Of a DNA stretch of 64,000 bases, positions 28,649-40,142 are shown piece after piece. Source of the stretch: Myxococcales bacterium (lineage in GTDB: Bacteria > Myxococcota_A > Polyangia > Fen-1088). Positions within the stretch are counted from its first letter, which is position 1, and the number at the start of each line of letters is the position of its first letter. The stretch lies in contig JAGTJU010000005.1 of NCBI GenBank assembly GCA_022184915.1, positions 186,001-250,000 on the forward strand, in the 5' to 3' direction. The notes under the pieces were generated by a model. That model ran no database searches. It was given only the letters and a program-made list of their open reading frames with translations, and was not told the origin of the DNA. The position numbers were made by a program, and so were the translations under genes.

Positions 28649-30874
28649 TCAAAGGCCGTCGATATCAGATCCGCCGTCCGATCTCTCGTTGTCCACGTTC
28701 GTTACGGCAAAGCTGGGCGCGGAAAGTCCGCTGTAGGAAGCATCGCTGCTGATGGCCGGTCCGATCTGGATTGCGTACGCCTGATTGTCATCGGCCTGGA
28801 AGTCATCAACGCCTGTCACAGTCACGACTTTTGGCGAGGCCCAATTGAGGCTGGAGAACACCAGGATGGACGGCGAGACGGTGCCTTCGTCTGTTCGCGT
28901 GCTCTGGAGCGGGATGGCGACATCGGCGGTGGGCTGGGAGTTGAGCCGGACAGAAAAGGTCAGCTTTCCACCGGATTCTGTCGTGAGGCCGCCAGAGGCG
29001 CCCCCCACGACGACAGCAGCCACGTCATTGTCATCGTTTCTGGCTGCGAGTCGGCGCCCCGCGAGGCCGTTGAATAAGGGGTCGTCACTGGATGTATTCG
29101 AGAGAACGATCTCGTACGCCTGACTTCCATCGACGACAGAATCGTCCACCCCATTGACGGGGACCACGAGCCAATCCGTCCAATTGGAGGGTTGGATTAC
29201 CACCGTAGCGCTGCCAGGCTGGCCCTCGCCGGGTTTGGTCGAGCTGACCGAGACGCTGACCGCGGCAGAGGGGCGCGCAGAGAGCCTGAGCTTGAACTGC
29301 GCCATGCCCCCCGACTCGGTCGTGACGAGCGGCGAGGCTGCCTCGAGAACCACCAAGGGCGTGACGCAACTGCCAGCCGCACAGGCAAAGCCCGGGGCAC
29401 ACCCGTTCGAGTTTGCGCACGAGGCCAGGCAGGCCGCGCTCGCACACGCGAAGACACCGCAAGCGGTCTTGGCGCCAGCCATACACGTACCTCTTCCGTC
29501 ACAAGTCCCTGCGGACCGGCTCTCGGCAGGGGCCGAGCACGCGGCCCCTTGGCACTCTGTGCCGGCCATCCACTTGCGGCAATCGCCTGCGCCATCACAG
29601 GTGCCGTCTTGGCCACAAGATACCTTCATCGAAGCCGTACATCCCGGGCTCGGCGTTCCGGCGGGAAGAGGCGCGCACTGCCCATCAAGCTTGCCCGTTT
29701 TGGTCGCACTACACCCCAAGCAGGATCCCGTGCAGGCGCTTCCGCAACAAACGTTGTCGCGGCAAAAGCCAAGCTCACAGTCACCGTTGGTCTGGCAGCT
29801 CGCTCCCGTGGGGAGCTTTCCACCACAAAGGTTGACCAGGCACTTGACGCCAGGTTTGCAGTCCGCGTCGCCCTCGCAGCGCATCCGGCAGCTGGTAGCG
29901 GTGCAGTTGAAGGCACCGCAAGACACGTCGTCCGACGCCTTACAAGCTCCTCGGCCGTCACAGGCGGGGGCGGGTTTGAAGGTTTGCGCCGCACACGAAG
30001 CTTGCCCGCAGGCGGTACCTGCAGTGGCCAGAGCACAGGCTCCCGTACCGTCACATTTGCCCGTCTTTCCGCAAAGGGTGCCTGCAGCCACCTCGTTGTC
30101 GCAGGCGCCCAGCGAGTCGCCGTCCTTGACCACCGGCGCACATGTGCCCGATGGTTTGCCCGTCCGCGCTTCGAGACAGGACGAGCAGGCAGACCCGCAG
30201 GGTTCGAGGCAACACACACCCTCGACACATGCGTTCGACGCACAGTCTGCGTTGCCAAGACAGGAGTCACCGGGTTGTCCCAAGGGTGGCGGCTCGGCAT
30301 CGGAACCGGCATCCTCGTCGAGTGGGCTGGCGTCAGGCTCCTCGGCTGCCCCATCAGGGGCGGCTGCCGCATCCCTTCCTTCCTGAGTCTCGATTTTGGG
30401 GGGAAGAGCTCCAGGTGAGTACGCAGCGAGCAGCTCGGCTTTCTCCGCTTCGGATTGGCATCCGTTCTCTTTACACGTCAAGCCTTCGCCGCAAATCTGG
30501 CCGACACAGCGATTGAGAAGCCTGAGCGGAAGTACAACGGTACGCCCGTCCGCAAACGAGAGGACCGCGCGGCGCGTGACGATCGGGCTCTCTGCCAGGT
30601 AGCCGGTGACTTCAATGGTTACCGGCTCGAGATCGTCCCCGTCGCGCACGAGCAGGATCGAAGCGGGAAGAGTAACGCCGCCTGGTACGGGCGCGAGATC
30701 CCACGTGCTTTCATACTTCAACTCTCCTTTTCGGTCTTTGACCTGAAGGCGAACTTGATCCAGCTCGGAGGGCGTCGGGATGTCGCTGTCAATATGAACG
30801 ACCATACCTGCGTTCTCGGAAACACAGGCAGAGAGGACGACGAGGCCAACGGTGAGGAAGAAGGAAGAACGCAT
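28649..30874 (-). CDS. Cys-rich lipoprotein with two Calx-beta-like repeats
   Basis: Surface or periplasmic lipoprotein of 741 residues; lipobox LSAC with Cys17. An N-terminal domain (about 25-130) is followed by a Pro/Ala/Glu linker and a long Cys-rich region (about 205-515) built of short disulfide-type modules such as CLGNADCASNACVEGVCC and CQTNGDCELGFCRDNVCC. The C-terminal 210 residues hold two repeats of the type that fills the giant protein at 31837 (TTESGG, then VTVTGVDDFQADDNQAYAI, then NVDNE), related to Calx-beta domains, which often bind calcium. It follows the TPR/PEGA gene by 10 bp. Probably a cell-surface adhesion or structural protein; ligand unknown. Confidence 0.82.
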   Translation of the reverse strand: MRSSFFLTVGLVVLSACVSENAGMVVHIDSDIPTPSELDQVRLQVKDRKGELKYESTWDLAPVPGGVTLPASILLVRDGDDLEPVTIEVTGYLAESPIVTRRAVLSFADGRTVVLPLRLLNRCVGQICGEGLTCKENGCQSEAEKAELLAAYSPGALPPKIETQEGRDAAAAPDGAAEEPDASPLDEDAGSDAEPPPLGQPGDSCLGNADCASNACVEGVCCLEPCGSACSSCLEARTGKPSGTCAPVVKDGDSLGACDNEVAAGTLCGKTGKCDGTGACALATAGTACGQASCAAQTFKPAPACDGRGACKASDDVSCGAFNCTATSCRMRCEGDADCKPGVKCLVNLCGGKLPTGASCQTNGDCELGFCRDNVCCGSACTGSCLGCSATKTGKLDGQCAPLPAGTPSPGCTASMKVSCGQDGTCDGAGDCRKWMAGTECQGAACSAPAESRSAGTCDGRGTCMAGAKTACGVFACASAACLASCANSNGCAPGFACAAGSCVTPLVVLEAASPLVTTESGGMAQFKLRLSARPSAAVSVSVSSTKPGEGQPGSATVVIQPSNWTDWLVVPVNGVDDSVVDGSQAYEIVLSNTSSDDPLFNGLAGRRLAARNDDNDVAAVVVGGASGGLTTESGGKLTFSVRLNSQPTADVAIPLQSTRTDEGTVSPSILVFSSLNWASPKVVTVTGVDDFQADDNQAYAIQIGPAISSDASYSGLSAPSFAVTNVDNERSDGGSDIDGL

Positions 30875-30884
30875 GAAGGGCCGT

Positions 30885-31745
30885 TCAACGAAGAGTTGCG
30901 TCGGGCAACGAACAGTCAGGACACTTCGGGTCTTCGGTACCCGACAGAACGAAGAAGAGCACTACCGCGCCCGCCACAGCAGCAAGCCCCCCGGCGATCC
31001 AGGGCCACCGAGTAGACGTCCGCTCGACGGCTTCGGGGGCAGTAGAGTCTGCCAGAGAGGCCTCTAAACTTGGCTTTGAACTTGCTGCAGCCGTGCCCTT
31101 GGATGCCAACTCAGGCTCGCTGGCCACCGGAGTCTTGACCAAGCGAAAGAACAGATCGGTTTGTCGGCTGGATGCCAACGTTGCCTTCTGGGCTGAAGTC
31201 TCATACCCCTCCGACGATGCGGATACATCGTAGGTCCCTTCATTGAGCCGAAGTGGCTCTTCAAGGGGAAGGGTTCCCACGGAGCTGCCGTTCACGAAAA
31301 GCTGCGCCCCTTGCGGCACACCCCTGACACGCAAAAACCCGATGTGCGTGCGTACTTCCTTGAGGCTCTCTTCCAGGAACTCACGATTCGCCCGGATCCA
31401 CTTGTCCGTTTTGCCCTTGTCCAGCGCGGCCTTGAGGTGCAGTTCAGCATCCACCCAGTGCCCCACGGCCTGTTCACAAAACCCAAGTTGGGCAGCTGCC
31501 CGCGGGTTGGGGTCTAGCGAATGAGCCTGCCGAAAAAGCTCGAGCGCTCGGTAATCGTCGTGTTCCCGTCGCAGCTCGATTCCTTCCCGGATCAGCCTTT
31601 CGCTGGTGTCTTTGCTGGATTCAGCCTCAGCAAACACCAACGTCGTCTGAAAAACGAAAAGAAGAGCAGCCGTCGATTGCAGGACGCGTCTACGAAACAC
31701 CGTGGCGCGGAGATTAGTACCGATTGGGCGCTTTCGTAAAGCCAT
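30885..31745 (-). CDS. TPR and PEGA domain protein with C-terminal membrane anchor
   Basis: Protein of 286 residues. An N-terminal signal-like helix at about 20-38 is followed by TPR-like helices (about 45-125: ELRREHDDYRALELFRQAH, then AAQLGFCEQAVGHW). A PEGA domain follows at about 135-190 (FLRVRGVPQGAQLFVNGSSVG), a small beta-sandwich common in myxobacterial surface proteins. Near the C-terminus is a membrane helix (about 245-265) and a short tail ending CPDCSLP. The gene lies 10 bp upstream of the Cys-rich Calx-beta lipoprotein, so the two form an operon and may act together at the envelope. Confidence 0.82.
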   Translation of the reverse strand: MALRKRPIGTNLRATVFRRRVLQSTAALLFVFQTTLVFAEAESSKDTSERLIREGIELRREHDDYRALELFRQAHSLDPNPRAAAQLGFCEQAVGHWVDAELHLKAALDKGKTDKWIRANREFLEESLKEVRTHIGFLRVRGVPQGAQLFVNGSSVGTLPLEEPLRLNEGTYDVSASSEGYETSAQKATLASSRQTDLFFRLVKTPVASEPELASKGTAAASSKPSLEASLADSTAPEAVERTSTRWPWIAGGLAAVAGAVVLFFVLSGTEDPKCPDCSLPDATLR

Positions 31746-31777
31746 AACGATCTGGCGAAGCCGTCGCCCCGCCCACG

Positions 31778-31812
31778 AAAAAAGGGCGCCCCGGTAACCG
31801 GAGCGCCCCTCT
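31778..31812 (-). terminator. Rho-independent terminator of the giant repeat gene
   Basis: Read on the minus strand, an 11-bp stem (GGGCGCTCCGG with CCGGGGCGCCC, one mismatch) closes a TTA loop and is followed at once by six T. It lies 25 bp past the stop of the 1736-residue repeat protein and upstream of the TPR/PEGA gene, so the latter probably has its own promoter. Confidence 0.85.
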
Positions 31813-31836
31813 TTCCGAGTCCGCTTGAAGCTGGCG

Positions 31837-34800
31837 TTACTCGTTGCTGCTGTTCGTTACTTCAACCGATTGGCTCGGCAGGACCTTGTAGTCGGGGTCG
31901 CTGCTCGAGGCAGGGCTCAGGACGATGAAGTACGACTGGTTGCCGTCCGACACTTGGTCGTCCACTCCCGTCACCGTCACCGTTTGTGGATCCTTCCAGT
32001 TCATGGCGTTGAAGGTCAGCGAGGTCTTGTCCAGACTGCCTTCTTCCGGGTTGGCCGTCAGGGTGATAACGACCTCTTGCTTGGGCTGCGAATCCAGGAC
32101 CACGGTGAAGGAGTCCTGTCCGCCGCTCTCGGTGGTCACGAGGCCCCTCCGGCGCGACACGGTGAAGTTTGGCGTCTCGTCGTCGTTGTTCGTGCCGGTG
32201 ACGGTTCCCCAGGTCTTGTCGTTGTACTCGGGGTCGGTCGCCGACGTGGAACTCACGGTGATCTGGAAGGACCTGTTTCCGTCTGCCACATCATCGTCTG
32301 TCCCTTGCACGGACACCGTCTTTTCCACGTTCCACGCATTCGGGCCATTGGGCGTGAACACGATCGGCGCAATCGCCTTGAGCTCGTCACCCTGGGCCGC
32401 TGCGAAGGACACAGTAACCGGCGCCTTCGGCTCGGAGAGTAAGCGCACCTTGAAGGTGGCCACGGCACCGTTCTCGTTGGTGACGAGACCGGTCCTCGGC
32501 GTCACCAAAACGCCTGCCGACTCGTCGTCCAACGTCTCGCCAGGCACGGGGTCGACCGTAAGCCCAGCGTAGTCAGCATCGTCCGGGCTGACGAGAGCGC
32601 CGAACTCGATGAGGAAGGGCTGCTTGCCATCCGCCACGAAGTCGTTCTTGCCCGTGACGGTGATGAACTTGCGTCCGTCCCAGTCTTGGGGTGTGATCTG
32701 GATGGAGGACACGCTCAGCGTGGCCGCCGATGCATCCGACACCCGGATGTTGGGCACAGTCACGTTCCCCTTCGGCTGGGAGGTGAGCACCAAGTAGAAC
32801 GTCGCGGTTTGCGAACCGTCTTCCGTGACGGAAATGGCTTGGTCCAAAACGACCCTGACGCTCGCGCTGTCGTTGTCGCCATTCGTACCAAGCACGTCCT
32901 GCGGGTTGACGTCGTCGTACTTGCTGTCGCCACTTTCAGCCGCGCTCGTGATGACTCTGTAAGTGGCGTTTCCGTCCTTCACAAAATCGTCACGGCCCGT
33001 GACGGTCACTTCCTGTTCACCCTTCCAGTTGATGCTGTTGAAGGTCAACGTCGTGGGGCTCACCGTGGCCTCGTCGTTGTCGACGCTCAAGGTGACGGTC
33101 ACGTCTGCAACAGGCCGAGAGGTCAGGCGAATCGTGAACTTGTCCTGTTTGCCCGATTCGTCCGTGACCAGGCCTTCCTCGGGCGCCGTGACGATGAACC
33201 CTGCGGTCTCGTCGTCCTTGTTCGTGATCGAAACATTTGCAGCGTTCTTCTGGTTGTAGTTGGCATCCGTGCTCGTGGCGGGATCGGTGATCACGTCGAA
33301 CACCTGGTCCCCGTCTGCCTCCTCGTCGTTCACACCCGTGATGGTGACTTCCTGGGGTCCGTTCCAGTTGTCAGCCGTGAATACGAGGGAGGCGGGGGTC
33401 ACGATGCCCTCCGTGATGTCCCCGCTGCGAAGCGGAATGGTCACGTTGGCCGTGGGCTGAGTCTGCAAAACGATCTCGAATTTGGCGATGCCGCCCGCCT
33501 CGGTCGTCTGAAGACCCGAGTTCGCAAGAACCAGGATGTTGGCTGTGTCGTTGTCGATATTTGTGACAACCACGTCCGCCGGATCTCGATTGGCGTACTG
33601 AGGATCGGTGCTGGTCGCCGGGGACAGCACGATGCTGTAGGAGCGGTCTCCGTCCTGGATAGGGTCATCTACGCCCTGCACGGTCACGAACTGACGTGTC
33701 GCCCAGTTTTCTGGCGTGAAGACGAGCGAGCTCTTGTTGACGGTGCCCTCTGCGGTGTTGCTGCTCTGCACGGCGATGGTCACGACATCCCGCGGCTCGC
33801 TGTCGAGTACCACGGAGAACTGGGGTGCCAAGGTCCGCTGTTCGTTGGTGACGAGCACGGTGGGACTCACCGTGACTCCTGCCGTTTCGTCATCCACGTT
33901 CACGACAGTCACGTCCGCGGGGTCGATGACTGCGTACTTCGCGTCCCCGCTCACCGCCGTGAGCAATCGGATCGTGTAGCTCTGCGGGCCGTCCGCCACG
34001 TTGTCGTTTTGGCCGGTAACGGTGACGGTTTGCGGGGCGTTCCAGTTGGCGCTCGTGAAGGTCAGCTTGGCCTTGTCGACCGTGCCTTCTGCGGGGTTCG
34101 AGCTCTCGAGCCCGATCTCCACATCCTGGGTAGGCCTCGAGTTCAGCACCACGGTGAACTTCGCGGTGGTTCCGTCTTCCCTGGTGTTTCCAGAGATGGG
34201 GCCCACGTTGACGCCTTCCGTCTCGTCGTCGATGTTGGTGACTTTGACGTCGTCCACCACGAGGTTGTTGTACGCTGGATCGGTGGCGCTGGACGTCAGG
34301 CTGGTCACGATCGTGAATTCCTGAGGGCCATCGGCGAACTCGTCGTCCTGTCCCGTGACGGTCACCGTCTGGGGGCTCTCCCAGGTGACGGGGGTGAAAA
34401 CCAGCTGCGTCTTGTCAATCTCGCCCTCGCCCTGGTCGCTGCTGGCGAGAGTGATGCTCACGTCGCCGGCGGGTGCCGTGTTCAGCCAAACACGGAACGT
34501 GGCGGTTCCGCCGAGCTCGGTGGTGGTAAGCCCAGCCACCGGAACCACGACCACACCCGGGTCCGCGTCTTCGTTGACGACCCTGACGTCCGGGGGATTC
34601 TTTCCCGTGTAGTTCGGATCCGTGCTCACCGCTTCCGAGGTCACGATCGTGTAAACCTGGTCGCCGTCGAAGAGCTGATCGGGTACTCCCGTGATCTCAA
34701 CTCGGTTCTCTGCGTTCCAGTTGTTGGGATTGAACACGAAGGATGCCGGCGAGACCGTACCTTCTGTTGTGTCGCTGCTCGTGAAGTTCACCGTGACGGT

Positions 34801-37047
34801 GGTTCCTTCCGCAGGGCGCGAGGTGAGCTTGATGACGAAGCTGGCCTTTCCGCCCCTCTCCGTGGTGACGAGCGTTTCGGTCGGGGTGATCGCGAAACCT
34901 GCACTGTCGTTGTCGGTATTGGATACGGTCACGTCATCAGGGTTGAGCCGGTAGGTCGGGTCTTCGCTCGTGGCCGTGCCAATCACGATGGTGTAGGGCT
35001 GGTTGCCGTCTGCCAGGTCGTCATTGATACCGGTGACCGTGATGGTTCGAGCGCTGTTCCACGAATCCGGCGTGAAGGTGACGCTACCCGAGGAAACGGT
35101 ACCCTCCGTCGTATCGCTGCTTGAAATCGGGAAGGTCACGTCGGCAGACGGACGGCTCCGGAGCACGAGAGAGAAAGTAGCCTGCCCACCGCTCTCCGTC
35201 GTCACCAATCCCCCCGTGGGGCTCACGGTCACACCCGGGCTGTCGTTGTCGGTGTTCGATACGGTGACGTCCGCAGCATCCAGCGTGTTGTAGGCGGCAT
35301 CCGGGCTGACCGCGGCGGCCAAAATCACCTTGTAGGTCTGGTTTCCGTCGGCGATGTCGTCGTTCACCCCGGTGATGGTCACGGTCTTGATGCCGCTCCA
35401 GTCGGTCGGCGTGAAGATGAGCTGAGCGGGAGACACCGTGCCTTCGGTGGCATCGTCGCTCGACACCGCGATGGTCACGTTGGCTGCGGGTTGCGTCTGC
35501 AGAGAGACGGTGAAGGTGGCGGTTCCGCCCGCCTCGGTTGTGCCCAGATTTGATGCTGCGTTCACAACGATCGCGGGCGTGTCGTTGTCGGTGTTCGTCA
35601 CGGGCACGTCGACGGGGTCGACCCCGTTGTAGCCCAGGTCGGCGCTGGTCGCGGCACCGGTCACGACCGCGTACACCTGATTGCCATCGGCGGCTTGGTC
35701 GTCGACGCCTGTGACGGTCACCGGCTTCGGTGCGTTCCAATCGTCGGTCGAGAACGTCAACGAGGCCGGAGAGACCGTGCCTTCCGTCGGTTTGTTGCTC
35801 ACCAGCGTGATCGTGACGGCGGCCGAAGGCTTGCTCTGCAGCGCAACCGTGAAGGTCGCCTGACCACCCGCTTCCGTGGTCGTAAGGGCCACGAGCGGAG
35901 CGAATACGAACCCCGGAGAGTCGTTGTCGGTGTTGACGCCTGTGGCGTCTGCGGGGTTGAAGGTGTTGTAGCCGAGGTCGGCGCTGGTAGCGGGCCCGAC
36001 GTTGATGGTAAAGGGCTGGCTGCCGTCGGCGACGTCGTCTTCGACGCCCTTGACGGTGACCGCTTGCGGCGCGTTCCAATTCAGCGCAGTGAAGACGAGG
36101 GCGGCCGGTTCAACGGTGACTTCGCCCACGTCGCTGCTGGCCAGCGGGATCGTCACGTCGGCGCTTGGCTGGGTGTTGAGGCGCACCTGAAAGGTGGCCG
36201 TGGTACCTGTTTCGCTGGTCACCAACCCGGTGGTGGGTTCGACCGACACGCCTGCGGTGTCATTGTCGACGTTGCCCAAAGCCACGTCGGCGGGATCGAG
36301 CGCGTTGTAGGCGGGGTCCACGCTGGTGGTGGCTCCGAGCACCACGGTGTAAGCCACTTCGCCGTCCGCCTCCGTATCATCGACACCCGTTACGGTGACC
36401 ATCTGCGGCGCGGCATAATTGACGGGAGTAAATACCAGCGCAACCGGCGCGGCCAAGCCTTCCGTGGGGTCGCTGCTCGCCACGGGGATGGTGACGTCTC
36501 CCGTGGGCTGGCTGTTCAGCACGACGGTGAAAGTCGCCGCGCCTCCCGCCTCGGTGGTCCGCAGGCCCGCAACGGGCGTCACGGTGATTCCGGCCGTTTC
36601 GTTGTCGACGTTGGCAACCGCAACGTCGGCGGGGTCCATGCCGTTGTACTTCTTGTCGGTGCTGGTCGCGGGCGCCAGTACGATGGCGTAAGCCACGTTA
36701 CCGTCTGCCTGAGCGTCATCGACGCCCGTGACGGTCACGACCTGTGCGCCGTTGTAGTTGTCCTTGGTGAAGGTCAGCGTGGCGGGCGAGACCGTGCCCT
36801 CGGTGGGGTCATTGGTCGACAGCGCAATCGTGACGTCCGCGCTGGGACGGGCGCCCAGAGACACCGTGAAGAAGGTTTGGCCCCCGGCCTCCGTGGTGGT
36901 GAGCCCCGTCGTTGGCGTCACGTTGACGGCCGCCTTGCTCTTGCCGGAGGAGTCGTCACCGCACCCTCCGAAGCACCCGAGCATCGTGGCTAAGCCCAGG
37001 AAACTAAAGACTCTTACCCTGTTAATTGAACCAAGCATCCCGTTCAT
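31837..37047 (-). CDS. Giant lipoprotein with 15 Calx-beta-like repeats
   Basis: Predicted surface lipoprotein of 1736 residues. A short signal peptide leads to Cys25 or Cys29 (MLGCFGGCGDD). From residue 41 to the end the protein is an unbroken array of 15 repeats of about 112 residues. Each repeat has the order TTEAGG...F.V.L.(S/T)QP...V.I...SS, then EGTVSP..L.F....W, then VTVTGVDD...DG.Q.Y.I, and ends in P.DV.V.N.DN. The VDD..(A)DG and N.DNE stretches resemble the acidic calcium sites of Calx-beta domains. There is no other domain, no autotransporter barrel and no sorting tag, so it is probably tethered by lipid. A stiff, calcium-dependent adhesin or surface fibre is a reasonable inference. 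It has its own terminator. Confidence 0.85.
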   Translation of the reverse strand: MNGMLGSINRVRVFSFLGLATMLGCFGGCGDDSSGKSKAAVNVTPTTGLTTTEAGGQTFFTVSLGARPSADVTIALSTNDPTEGTVSPATLTFTKDNYNGAQVVTVTGVDDAQADGNVAYAIVLAPATSTDKKYNGMDPADVAVANVDNETAGITVTPVAGLRTTEAGGAATFTVVLNSQPTGDVTIPVASSDPTEGLAAPVALVFTPVNYAAPQMVTVTGVDDTEADGEVAYTVVLGATTSVDPAYNALDPADVALGNVDNDTAGVSVEPTTGLVTSETGTTATFQVRLNTQPSADVTIPLASSDVGEVTVEPAALVFTALNWNAPQAVTVKGVEDDVADGSQPFTINVGPATSADLGYNTFNPADATGVNTDNDSPGFVFAPLVALTTTEAGGQATFTVALQSKPSAAVTITLVSNKPTEGTVSPASLTFSTDDWNAPKPVTVTGVDDQAADGNQVYAVVTGAATSADLGYNGVDPVDVPVTNTDNDTPAIVVNAASNLGTTEAGGTATFTVSLQTQPAANVTIAVSSDDATEGTVSPAQLIFTPTDWSGIKTVTITGVNDDIADGNQTYKVILAAAVSPDAAYNTLDAADVTVSNTDNDSPGVTVSPTGGLVTTESGGQATFSLVLRSRPSADVTFPISSSDTTEGTVSSGSVTFTPDSWNSARTITVTGINDDLADGNQPYTIVIGTATSEDPTYRLNPDDVTVSNTDNDSAGFAITPTETLVTTERGGKASFVIKLTSRPAEGTTVTVNFTSSDTTEGTVSPASFVFNPNNWNAENRVEITGVPDQLFDGDQVYTIVTSEAVSTDPNYTGKNPPDVRVVNEDADPGVVVVPVAGLTTTELGGTATFRVWLNTAPAGDVSITLASSDQGEGEIDKTQLVFTPVTWESPQTVTVTGQDDEFADGPQEFTIVTSLTSSATDPAYNNLVVDDVKVTNIDDETEGVNVGPISGNTREDGTTAKFTVVLNSRPTQDVEIGLESSNPAEGTVDKAKLTFTSANWNAPQTVTVTGQNDNVADGPQSYTIRLLTAVSGDAKYAVIDPADVTVVNVDDETAGVTVSPTVLVTNEQRTLAPQFSVVLDSEPRDVVTIAVQSSNTAEGTVNKSSLVFTPENWATRQFVTVQGVDDPIQDGDRSYSIVLSPATSTDPQYANRDPADVVVTNIDNDTANILVLANSGLQTTEAGGIAKFEIVLQTQPTANVTIPLRSGDITEGIVTPASLVFTADNWNGPQEVTITGVNDEEADGDQVFDVITDPATSTDANYNQKNAANVSITNKDDETAGFIVTAPEEGLVTDESGKQDKFTIRLTSRPVADVTVTLSVDNDEATVSPTTLTFNSINWKGEQEVTVTGRDDFVKDGNATYRVITSAAESGDSKYDDVNPQDVLGTNGDNDSASVRVVLDQAISVTEDGSQTATFYLVLTSQPKGNVTVPNIRVSDASAATLSVSSIQITPQDWDGRKFITVTGKNDFVADGKQPFLIEFGALVSPDDADYAGLTVDPVPGETLDDESAGVLVTPRTGLVTNENGAVATFKVRLLSEPKAPVTVSFAAAQGDELKAIAPIVFTPNGPNAWNVEKTVSVQGTDDDVADGNRSFQITVSSTSATDPEYNDKTWGTVTGTNNDDETPNFTVSRRRGLVTTESGGQDSFTVVLDSQPKQEVVITLTANPEEGSLDKTSLTFNAMNWKDPQTVTVTGVDDQVSDGNQSYFIVLSPASSSDPDYKVLPSQSVEVTNSSNE
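31840..36927 (-). repeat. Fifteen tandem coding repeats of about 336 bp
   Basis: The coding region holds 15 head-to-tail copies of a roughly 112-codon unit. They are diverged from one another (most clearly in copies 9, 10, 13 and 14), so this is an old array rather than a recent expansion. The most conserved part in each copy encodes VTVTGVDD followed by ADG. Two more copies of the same unit occur in the lipoprotein gene at 28649-30874. Confidence 0.88.
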
Positions 37048-37450
37048 GGCGCCGAAGTTTACACACCTGCCCGTTCGATTACCAGAACTGTCCGACCAAG
37101 TCCGTCAGAAGTATGACTAGCCATATCTAGCGTGCCTGCGTTGGGCATAGAGGACGTCCCCGCACGCCTGCAACGCGTAGCAGTGCGCTGGATTTCGGCG
37201 CTCTTCCATCGGGTTATTCGCATATCGAGTGCTGTCGGCCTTTGTGTAGGCCCTCTCCTGCCATGTCGGACAAGGACCCTGGTGTGGCTTGCATCACTCC
37301 GTGACGGTGTCACTTTGCGTTACTATCCAAAGACTCAACGGAGCCCCAGACGGACCACGCGAGGCCCAGCCCCCCCTCCCCGGGCATGTTTCCCAACGAT
37401 GACGATTGCTTATCGATTTCGGGGGGCGCTCTTGATAGGGTCCGCAGCGC
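37048..37450. promoter_or_regulatory. Divergent intergenic region between the repeat gene and gyrA
   Basis: About 400 bp with no recognised gene. It must hold the promoters of both the giant lipoprotein gene and gyrA. A perfect inverted repeat GTGAC-GGT-GTCAC at 37301-37313 is followed by an AT-richer stretch (TTTGCGTTACTATCC) and could mark an operator near a gyrA promoter. No DnaA-box cluster was seen, so this does not look like a replication origin. Confidence 0.35.
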
Positions 37451-40111
<2,661 letters not shown>

Positions 40112-40142
40112 CCGTGCGGCATCAACGCGGGAGGACCACCAC

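Noticed and set aside
32686-35124. Long open frames on the plus strand opposite the giant repeat gene
   Set aside because: They repeat with the period of the coding repeats and have no start signal or domain; the minus-strand product is a coherent lipoprotein.
37048-37450. Possible replication origin next to gyrA
   Set aside because: No cluster of DnaA boxes and no dnaA, dnaN or gyrB nearby.
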